Shown in pieces: positions 22,353-31,249 of a stretch of DNA of 64,000 nucleotides. This stretch comes from Plantago major (taxonomy: Eukaryota > Streptophyta > Magnoliopsida > Lamiales > Plantaginaceae). Where the stretch lies: NCBI GenBank assembly GCA_026545765.1, contig CM048839.1:54792677-54856676 (forward strand), written 5' to 3'. Made by a program: the position numbers and the translations under genes. Position 1 is the first letter of the stretch, and each line of letters opens with the position of its first letter. Under the pieces are notes generated by a model. It did not search any database, was not told the DNA's origin, and saw only the letters and a list, made by a program, of their open reading frames with translations.

Positions 22353-23222
22353 ATTAGTTTCATAATTAAGTTAGTTTCAGGACACATGTTAGTTTCAAAA
22401 AACAAAAAAAGATAGTTTCAGGAAATATAGCATTAGTTTCATAACACAAAAAAGTTAGTTTCAAGACACATAACTTAGTTTCATACACAAATGTTAGTTT
22501 CAGGACATACAAATGTTAGTTTCATGACATATAAGATAGTTTCACAACACAAAAAGTTAGTTTCATAGGAATGGTGAACCCCTAAATCAACTGAATTTGA
22601 AAACACCCTCCGGGAGCTACGGTCTTAATTAGGGTTTAGGACGGTCCAGGGCAGCGATTGTCGGGGCAATGAAGAACTAAATTAAGACCGTAAAATTCTA
22701 AAACCCTAAGAGGAATGGTGAACCCCTAAATCAACTGAATCTGAAAACAATGGTATGACATACATCAGCATTAGTTTCATAACACAAATATTAGTTTTAA
22801 GACACATAAGTTAGTTTCATAATTAGTTTCAGGACACATAACTTAGTTTCGTAACACAAAAAGTTAGTTTCAGAAACTCACCGTAAAATTCTAAAACCCT
22901 AAGGGGAATGGTGAACCCCTAAATCAACTGAATTTGAAAACAACCTCCGAGTTATTGTTTAATTAGGTTTAGAGTTTAGACGGTCTGTACACGCCTCGAC
23001 CGTCCTAAACCCTACACCCTACTTAAGCGATTGTCGGGGCAATGAAGAACTAAACTATGACCATAAATCAACTGAATTTGTAAAACAATGGTATGACATA
23101 CATAAGTATTAGTTTCAGCATCATTAGCATTAGTTTCATAACACAAAAAAGTTAGTTTCAAGACACATAATCGTTTCATCACCATGCACTTAGTTTCATG
23201 ATATAGTTTGTTAGTTTCAGAG
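21385..23222 (+). repeat. Interspersed word array 'TTAGTTTCA' (about 42 copies)
   Basis: The word T(T/A)(A/G)GTTTCA recurs with irregular spacing of about 15-80 bp, nearly always in the same orientation, through the intron and the 3' flank of the small gene. Four further copies lie at 23820-23895. Within 21440-21800 a larger unit of about 130 bp (ending 'gagaaaacgatcgatta') is also tandemly repeated. This is not a microsatellite, because the sequence between the words varies. Confidence 0.9.
22568..23090 (+). repeat. Tandem block 'ggaatggtgaacccctaa' (3 copies) in MULE A
   Basis: The phrase 'ggaatggtgaacccctaa' begins at about 22568, 22712 and 22905. 'gcgattgtcggggcaatg' occurs near 22652 and 23029, and 'ccgtaaaattctaaaaccc' near 22689 and 22881. 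A block of roughly 340 bp has been duplicated with later rearrangement. Confidence 0.8.
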
Positions 23223-23405
23223 CAATGAAATGCATTCACAAAATGTAATACGTAAAAGGAATAACATAATGTCTCAATCGAAATAAAATACGAAGCAAGA
23301 ATATAAAATTAGTCAATTACAGATCCAATGGAATTCAAATATGTCTTTAAACGCATAAAAGCAGGGGAGTGCTCATAATGAAATACTTCGACCGATAGGA
23401 GCAGT

Positions 23406-24236
23406 GCACGTAGCCTTGTTATGTCCACTCTGACGGCACCGACCACAGAGGTGTAGAACCTGGGAAACTTCACCCCTCGAACGAACCCTCTTCTTCGACG
23501 ACCAAAGGCCTCCTAGTAATCGTAGGGATGATTCCCAAAATCCTTAACACCACCCGCAAAAGATTGACCAATTTCCCTTATTTCATTATGCCAACCTTGA
23601 GACAACAAGGTCCTTTCTCTTCCTAGATGTACCCCACCGTACAATGTAGCCTCACCACCAACCCCTTGAGTAAAATGGAAGGGTGCTTGAAACTATTGTA
23701 CTAGGGCCCGAAACCAACGAGTTTTGGCTCGAAACCCTACCTGAAACCAATATCCCAGGACCCCCATCACCACTAAACCTACTACGCCCATCATATTCTA
23801 TCCTACCCACTACATTGTTGGTTTCATCACCAACTAAGTTGGTTTCAGCAGCTACTCTGTTAGTTTCATGCACCGAGGAGTTGGTTTCAGCAGCCAATCC
23901 AGAACCACCACTCCCATTGTTCTCACCAATAAACATCCTCTTACCATTAACACAATTAACAAAAACAGCATCAACCTCAGCAGATCCGACAAGGATAGTA
24001 ATATCAACACATTTTAAACCGTGAGCAGAACATAAACCAATCATCGCAGCAATATCATCATCAATGAAAAGCATGAACGTTTTCTTCTCAATAAGATAAA
24101 AAAATCGAGTCGAATCCAAATCCTTCAGATTAAATTTCAAAATTGCAACATCTAGAAGATCAGAAAACTTAAAACCAGGTTTTATGCCAAAAGCATAGCT
24201 AAAGCCATTGAAAGTGAGAGAGACAAGGAAATCCAT
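23406..24236 (-). pseudogene. MULE transposase, N-terminus and C-terminal zinc knuckle only
   Basis: On the minus strand, an ATG at 24236 starts MDFLVSLTFNGF, followed by KPGFKFSDLLDVAILKF, the N-terminal style of plant MULE proteins. The frame runs to 23652 and includes repeated ETN triplets (AETN, HETN, AETN, DETN), which are the translation of the 'gttggtttca' word in antisense. Further on, at 23447-23406, CGRCRQSGHNKATC is a CX2CX4HX4C zinc knuckle like those at the C-terminus of MULE transposases. The DDE catalytic domain expected between them, more than 1 kb, is absent. I infer an internally deleted, non-autonomous derivative. Confidence 0.65.
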
Positions 24237-25115
24237 GTCGAAATTGAAGAAAAAACAGTGGAAAACATGAGAAAATCGGATCAAGAGAGCAAAAACGAGA
24301 GAGAAAAACAGAGAAACCTGGAAACGAGATGAAGAACAAATCACAAAATGAATTCAGACAAATAACGACTTCCAGACAAAGAGACTTGGAGAGAAAGAAA
24401 TGAAGGAGGGGCATTAATGAAAAGACAAGTTCTAGTTGGAAGAAATTAGGGCTCAAATAAAATAGAATGGCCTTTTTTGCAATCCTTTTTTTGAGTGGTC
24501 TTTATATGCAAGCCCAACCCACAAAGTGGTCCTTAAATGCCATTTCCTAAATTTTTTTTTATGTTCGATTCATTTTATGGAAATTACTTTTATACTTAGT
24601 CTTATAAAAGTACTATCACATTTGGAAAGTCCAAAAAGTCCACTAGATTTCTATATAAATTATCTAGTTTTTACATTAGCCCATTTTTTATTTCATGGGT
24701 CAAAATAATTCGCTTTATGGTCTAAATTTATTCGGTCATACCGCTTTTATATATGGGTATAGTATAAATAAGGTTTTTTATTTTTTTCCATTTTCATCCG
24801 CTTTTCCTCCGATTTCTTCCTCCGATTTTTCCTCCCGCACTTCTTCCTCATCCTATTCTCCACCACACCACCACCACCAATATCTCCGCCATAACCGTCT
24901 CCTCCACACCATGACGTCATCACCTCTGCTGTTAAACTAAGTCTCGAAATTGCTTTCTTAACGTGTTCAAAGGCAAACGATCAGTGGAAACTGATCAGAT
25001 CGAGATGCGTCTATTAAAGATGCTGGAAAGCTTGTTCATCTAGATCCAGATCCGATCTCATTGTTTCTGGAGCGATTTTCTCTCTACTTTTGGCGATTCA
25101 TTGCGCGATCATCAG

Positions 25116-25456
25116 GTAATGGTTGTTGAAACTTGATTTTAGTGTTTTTGAGTTCAATTTTGCGTTTTGTTGTTGCTCGATTTTTGCGTTTTGCTCGTTG
25201 TTGCTCGATTTGGCATTTTGCTCGTTGTTGTTGGTCGATTTTCGTTGTTGTTGCTCGATTTTCGATTTTCAGTTTTAGTTCTTCGCCATCGCGATTGTTG
25301 TTGTTCGATTTTTGTTGTTGCTCGATTTTCGCTTCATCTCTTCGCCATCGCGTTGTTGTTGCTCGATTTTCAATTTCATCTCTTCGCCATCGCGATTTTC
25401 TATTGATTTTGTTGTCGATTTTTTAACCTTCTATTCGCCCTGCTTTTGCTTGTTAG
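25116..25456 (+). repeat. MULE B intron 1: word 'TTGCTCGATTTT' array
   Basis: Between a donor (CATCAG|GTAATG at 25116) and an acceptor (tgttag, 25456) the sequence is dominated by about nine copies of (T/G)TCGATTT, mostly as 'ttgttgctcgattttcg', plus three copies of 'cgccatcgcg'. All copies have the same orientation. It appears to be a 5'-UTR intron. Confidence 0.7.
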
Positions 25457-25477
25457 CATTTTAATGGCGAATCGAAC

Positions 25478-25541
25478 ATGAATGTTATTGCTCAAGTGAA
25501 CACGGAGCATCCTGTTCATCGTAATCCTGTTTCCGGCATGG
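25478..25541 (+). other. Short first coding exon candidate in MULE B
   Basis: An ATG at 25478 opens 21 codons (beginning MNVIAQVNTEHPVHRNP) that end in a strong donor (CATGG|GTAAGTG at 25542). Nothing identifies the product. Downstream exons may lie near 26780-26960, after the word array, but I could not assign a convincing acceptor. Confidence 0.3.
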
Positions 25542-27206
25542 GTAAGTGTTTTTTAGTTACGTTTATGGTTCGTAATTGAGTTGTTTTGCCAGATCTGTTG
25601 ATTTATAGTTGAATTTTATGGTCATGTTCTTCATTTGAATCTTATTGTGGGAAACTGTGGAATGTCTGTTTGTTTTGAACATTTTTTATGGAAACTGTCT
25701 AGGTTTTAGTAAGTATTGTCTAGTTTTTAATATATATCATCTACTTTTTATGAATTTTAGATTTGCTATGCGGTTGTGTACACTGTATATGTTTTTGGTG
25801 GGGATTTGTTGTCTGTTTGAATTTTCTGAATGTTTTGTGTGAAATTGTCTAGTTTTTAACATATATTGTCTACATTTCAATGTTTTACAATTTTTTTTGT
25901 GTGTAATTGTCTAGTTTTGTGTTGCTGTTATTTGGTACATTAGGATCGTTTCATATTGTCTGTCTAGTTGTTACATTATATTGTCTAGTTTTTATATCAT
26001 ATTGTCTAGTTTATGCAAGGAGTTCTCTAGTTTTTACATTATATTGTCTAGGAATTCTCTAGTTTTTACATTTTCACCTTCAACTATCAAATTTACTAAC
26101 TGATCTCAACATATTTGTCTAGTTGTTAGAGGATATTGTCTAGTTTTTACAAAATATTGTCTAGTTTTAATATCAAACATGAACATAATTGTCTATATTG
26201 TCTAGTTTTTACACTATATTGTTTAGTTTATGAAAGGAATTATCTAGTTTTTATATGATATTAAATTTATTTTTTTCTTATATCGGGTGGCAATAAGTTT
26301 ATTCAAGATATTTACTAACTGATCTCAACATATTTGTCTAGTTTTTAGTATATATTGTCTAGTTTTATTATCAAACATGAACATAATTGTCTATATTGTC
26401 TAGTTTTTACATTATATTGTTTAGTTTATGAAAGAAATTCTCTAGTTTTTACATGATATTAAATTTACATTATATTGTTTATTTTTTACATTATATTGTC
26501 TAGTTTATGCGAGAAATTTTCTAATTTTTACATTATTTCTAGGAATTCTCTAGTTCTTACATTTTCACCTTCACCTTCAAATCAAATTTACTAATTGAGC
26601 TCAACATATTTGTCTAGTTTTATGATCAAACATAAACATAATTGTCTATATTGTCTAGTTTTTACACTATATTGTTTAGTTTAAGAGATGAATTCTCTAG
26701 TTTTTATATAATATTGTCTAGTTTATGAGAGGAATTTTAGTTTTTGTATAAATGTTCAATGTTTTTTTTTGTATAAATTGTGAAGCTTGATCGACTTGGT
26801 AAATTTGGAACTTTGACGTGGTGTTTTCCTCGATGAAGCATATGGAGTCGCTCCAAGGAACTCCTTTTCCTTGATATAAGAGACCTTATGTTGATGATGA
26901 TTTTGAAGAGGGTGTATCGATGATTTGAAGAAGAATGCTCAAGAAACTAAAGCAATCAAGAAAAATTAGTGTTTTGAACTGATGATGATAGTGTCTAGGT
27001 TTGTAACTGAATTGTCTAGTTTTATTACTTATTCAAAAATTTACTCAGTGAAACATAATTGTCTATATTGTCTAGTTTTTACATTATATTGTCTAGTTTT
27101 TACATTATATCAATTCGCTTTTAATGAATCCGTCAAAAGATCCGTGAAAAACCATAAAAAAACCAAGTCGAGAAAAAAGGTATAATTGTCTAGTTTTAAC
27201 ATTTGA
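25542..27206 (+). repeat. MULE B intron 2: word 'TTGTCTAGTTTTTA' array (about 40 copies)
   Basis: Copies of (T)TGTCTAG(T)TTTTA(C), with variants ctctagtttttac, gtttagtttatg and gtctatattg, recur every 15-60 bp in one orientation, separated by short variable A/T-rich sequence. One more copy lies at 24657-24672 in the left end. Larger units are duplicated too, for instance 'ctcaacatatttgtctag' near 26108, 26325 and 26602. Confidence 0.9.
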
Positions 27207-27267
27207 AGGGGACTTTCGGGACTTTCTTATATATAGGGGTCTTTCGCAAAACGGACTCTTACTTTTA

Positions 27268-28270
27268 GTGCCACGTGTAATTTGATACTCATTTTAAATT
27301 TTTAACCACATTTTTAAGGTCACATGTACTTTGACACTCAATAAATTTCAACAAAATTGATACTCTTTTCATTCTACGTCAGTTGATCGGTTTTGACTTT
27401 TTCAAAATAAAAAAAAATTGAACTTTGACCAAGAATTACTCTCGACAGATTAACTAGTCAATGGCCCATCCATACTCGACGGGAATGTGAAAGAAAAATG
27501 AAGTGTATGAAAATATATCGTAATATATAAATAAAGTTTACAATCTGTGAAACAATCATGACATTACAATCAAATTTCAAACTCTAATTCAACCCTAACA
27601 AAATTAATTAATTATTAAAAAATAACGATATTACTTATATTCATGTACTTCTTACATTATTTATAACTAAATGCCACAATAACTGGCGTAGCGTGTTCTC
27701 ACGTTTTAGTAATATTCTAACATTTTAAACATATTCGTGTGGGCACCTTGATATCCTAATATTTAAGCACCATCATAATTTCCAGATCTTCATACATTGA
27801 TGGAACTTTCGATTTTCAAACGAAGGTTAATGTACTTTTAGATAAAATAAAGCTAATGGATCTTTAAAATTGAATTTTAAAGTTGGATTTAGTATAAAAT
27901 AATTTTAATCGATTTATTTTAAATATATTTAATGTTAAAGTTAAAGTTAAAGTAGTGGTTGGCATAAAAAGAAAAATAAATGAGAAGGTTTGATTGAGAA
28001 TTCAAAAAGTAAAATGAGAAACTAAATTTAGGACGGTGGAAGTAATAAGTTACCAGGGTTGCAAGGAGCTAAAGGAATGTTCGGGCCTATCACGACCACA
28101 AATTAATTGTTCCAAAATGTCCCTCTACCTCTAGACCTTAACAAAGATCCTTACACCATTCACAATGGGCCGTGGAGTGATTTGGCAACCGTGTCCATTT
28201 TCGAGCACGACTGATGCACGGCTAAATTCTGAAAATTCTCCTGAAGTGGATTGTGCCCCAAATGTGGTCG
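27268..28270. other. AT-rich region right of MULE B
   Basis: The first 50 bp belong to the older dispersed repeat also present at 60160-60200 (gccacatgtaatttg type). The rest is A/T-rich, and I recognise no gene. Confidence 0.5.

Positions 28271-28271
<1 letters not shown>

Positions 28272-28330
<59 letters not shown>
28272..28330. repeat. (AT)n microsatellite, about 59 bp
   Basis: An uninterrupted alternating AT tract, a common polymorphic plant microsatellite. Confidence 0.97.
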
Positions 28331-28336
<6 letters not shown>

Positions 28337-28483
28337 GTTAAACATATTATAAAAGTATTCAAAAGTTGAAACTTAAAAATATTTCAGAATGGAATAAGGG
28401 GAAAAATTGAGGTGTGGTGAAATGTGTATAGACCGGTGCTAATTTATAGATTTTGAGAAAATATGAACGTTGCCCACCAAATT

Positions 28484-28547
28484 TTATGGGTGTATCTCAC
28501 CATCCAACGGCTGCCTTATGGGTGTATCTCACCATCCAACGGCTGGA
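28484..28547 (+). repeat. Tandem duplication, 32-bp unit x 2
   Basis: 'ttatgggtgtatctcacc' with 'atccaacggctg' is repeated head to tail at 28484 and 28516. Confidence 0.9.
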
Positions 28548-28749
28548 TCATAGGGGTTGCATCGGTTTCCCCGACGTGACCCGTGGCGGGGGCACGAGTG
28601 GGAGTGGTCTTAGTCCCAAACCAATTTCTTACATCATTTGATAAGGAGATGTATTTGTCTTTAATCACCTCGTGTAGGTACACTGTAATACCGAACGAAG
28701 AAACTTGTTTTGTCGAGTGATGAAATGAAAAGCCATAGTTTCTCAAGCC

Positions 28750-29175
28750 GAAGCTCAGATTGAGATGTAATCGAGCACAAACTTGGCTCGACTCTTTGAT
28801 AAAACGAGCTTATTTTGGAAATCGAGTCACAATTGTAAGGATCGAGCTCTGCTCTCTGGTTCGAGCTCATTACCAAGACGTATACATAAATATAAAAAGC
28901 ATATATTCAGCCCAAGCCTATTCGATCCACGAGTCGAGACCTATTTGACTCATTAACAAATGAGCATCAAGTTAAGCTCGAAGACGTTATAGAACGAGAA
29001 CGAGCCGGCCTCAACAACCTCGGTAAGGCTTGAGTCGCAGTACAGCTCTACCTTAGCACTTCTGAGTAAAAAACGCCATGAAGGAATATAGTTAAATAAC
29101 ATACAATTATGAGATAAAAGCCTATTATTAATCACAAAGTCTTGGGAGAGACGTGTATTAGTGAGAGACCTGGGA
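28750..29175. repeat. Degenerate 'gctcgag' repeat region
   Basis: It has many gctcga/tcgagc words in both orientations (28752-29050), typical of a decayed plant hAT-type MITE, followed by a gagagacg-type MITE arm at 29139-29175. Boundaries are unclear. Confidence 0.35.
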
Positions 29176-29318
29176 GACGGATTGATGTTCTTAATTATAT
29201 GTATAATGTTTTAAACAATATCAGTAATATTTTATGAGTGGACATTTTATATCATTTTTATGTATATGTATATTACGAAGTTCTTAGTAAAACCTCTAAT
29301 GTTTTTGGATAATACTGT

Positions 29319-30858
29319 TGTTGGTCCAGATAACGGCAAAGTAAAAGACGGGGTGAATAGTCTTTTAAAACTTTTGTCGATAAACAGAGTTTCTCAGATA
29401 TCTGTGTAGATATCTGATACTTAATTTCAGAGAGCGGAAGACTTTTATGTATAAGTGCACGTGCTCAGCAAGATGTGTGTAAGTACTTTGCAAGATAAGT
29501 AAAGCAAGTAATAAACTGCAGAAAGTAAATAACACGAGTCTTTTTATAGTGGTATCTGAAGGTGGCGTAATCCTTGAACACTTCGGCCTTTCTCAGACCT
29601 AGAATCCACTAAGATAGATAAATGAGTTAACCTTACAAATATCTTCTCTTGATTCCTAAATACACTAGGTTCCCAACCAAGTGTTCCCCCTGAGTTATTC
29701 CCCGACTTTCACAGCCAAGTACTTCCGCATCGTAAACCTTTTGAGCTATTCCTTAGCTTCCCAAGCTAAGTACTTCCTGTGCTCAGCAACCTTGGAGTTA
29801 TTCCTTAGTTTCCCAAACTAAGTACTTCCTATACTCCACGCCTAATATGGTGTCGGTTTTAGGTTTGTTTGTCAGTGAGCTTCTTAAATAACTTATTCAT
29901 TATTCAGATAGCTCTATGAATCAAGTATACTTAATACACTTTTCAATGTATGGTATCTTGTTCTCATCGACCCAAGTCTATTGTAAGTGTTCCAGAGAAT
30001 GAATCTCAGATATGAAATCTTAGTTCAATTCCTTCACAGATAACAATGCTTGTTAAGGATCAGGACACTTAGAACTTTTGTGCTACTTAGAATCAAGAGC
30101 TTTGGTCGCAATGTAAAGCTTCAAGGTAAGTAGTTTGCTTGAGAAAGCTTGTGTGAGTATTCAATGTAAGTTCAAGTGTTCGTGTTCTAAGGTGTGTTCT
30201 CAAGCCTAAGTGTTGATATTTATAGATGAATTTGAGTGCCGTCAATAGTATCCGTAGGCTTAAATCAAATTCAAACTATTGATATCCTAATATAGTATCA
30301 GAAAGGTGTTTGTCTTCTTCTTCGGTTACCATTTTTGTTCGTACATTTATGTCTGCATTTAATGCACCGTACTATATTTTGTCCTCAGAGTGCCAACTTA
30401 ACTATGCATAGTTTGAAACAACTTTGTTATAAAATATTTCTTTCGTAAACATAGTTTATATCCAAGGTATCCGAGTGTAGATATCTGTGGGCACTTTCCT
30501 CGCCTAAGAAACCTTTATTCTCGTGATATCTTTTGCAACACTTGTGTTTTGAAACACTTGTTTCTTCAAGATATCTGGACATAGGTATCTAAAAAACCTT
30601 TGTCTTCAGCAATCTTGTGCAGTCTTCAAATCTTCAAATCCGTTGAACTTTTCCTGCTGGAAGTCTTCTTCTTGGTCTTCTTTAGAAAATAAAAATTACA
30701 TTTCGAGACCTAACATCCTATACAAGATTTTCTAGGCTATCATACTTAGTGAGTTTCCTCTTTTACAGTGTTCAAGTGAACCAAGAGTACTAACCACCTT
30801 TATGAGCTAAGATAAGTCATTAGGTTGCTGATCAAAATCTAAACAGATATTCCTAACA
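29319..30858 (-). repeat. 3' LTR of the Sirevirus-like element (1540 bp)
   Basis: It aligns throughout with 43304-44965 but is about 120 bp shorter. The largest single difference is a loss of about 85 bp near 30414, corresponding to 44428-44515. Other differences are small indels and clustered substitutions. Confidence 0.93.
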
Positions 30859-30873
30859 AATTTCCCCCATTTT
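30859..30873 (-). other. Polypurine tract
   Basis: The minus strand reads aaaatgggggaaatt directly before the 3' LTR, the expected primer for plus-strand DNA synthesis. It confirms the minus orientation of the element. Confidence 0.85.
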
Positions 30874-31249
30874 GATCAGTCAACGATGACTATCTGACCT
30901 ATTACAAATCTGGATGAGGAAACAATCCATCACTTAATCATTTCTTATGATCTTTCAATTCATATAATTAAGTGCAGAAAGTAAACATCAACCAAATCAC
31001 ATGGTGTGATCTTTGCTGACAAGTTATCTTTTATAAAGAATGATATCTGAGAGTAAGTTCATCAGATATGATACAGAGAAAGCTTACAGATAACTTTAGT
31101 ACATAATACAATTTTAGCTCAGTCAGCAAGATACAAAAAAAATACATAGTAAATTAGGACAACAGGAGTAACCAAGCTCCAAGTAGACATCCTAATAAAC
31201 TAGTCTTCAAGTCTTCAAAATCTTCAAGTCTTCAAAATAGCTCCATGGA

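Larger units (their letters stand above)
20888..24550. mobile_element. MULE A (Mutator-like element, about 3.66 kb)
   Basis: Long degenerate terminal inverted repeats: left 'caaataaggaccact' then 'gtattgcaaccaagtccattct' near 20928-20972, and right (inverse) 'catataaagaccactc' then 'ggattgcaaaaaaggccattct' near 24465-24513. A candidate 9-bp duplication (a followed by eight t) flanks it at 20879-20887 and 24551-24559, but it is low-complexity. Contents are a plus-strand two-exon small gene, about 45 copies of a 'ttagtttca' word, and a minus-strand transposase remnant with its catalytic core deleted. The unoccupied relative at 60032-60185 supports the boundaries. Confidence 0.8.
24593..27258. 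mobile_element. MULE B (2.67 kb, 9-bp target duplication)
   Basis: A perfect 9-bp duplication ttactttta lies at 24584-24592 and 27259-27267, as expected for Mutator-like elements. The ends are degenerate inverted repeats sharing 'gaaagtcc' and 'aaagtcc' at the same distance from both termini. The unoccupied relative at 60137-60180 ('ttatggaaactactttttgg' then 'gccacatgtaatttgg') runs straight across the insertion point. No transposase was seen. It contains a gene-like cassette with two introns, each filled with its own word. Confidence 0.8.

Noticed and set aside
21385..23222. CRISPR-like array in MULE A
   Set aside because: The repeated unit is only about 10 bp, spacers vary from 15 to over 80 bp, and the context is a plant transposon.
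28272..28330. AT-rich tract as a matrix attachment or origin element
   Set aside because: A plain (AT)n microsatellite explains it.
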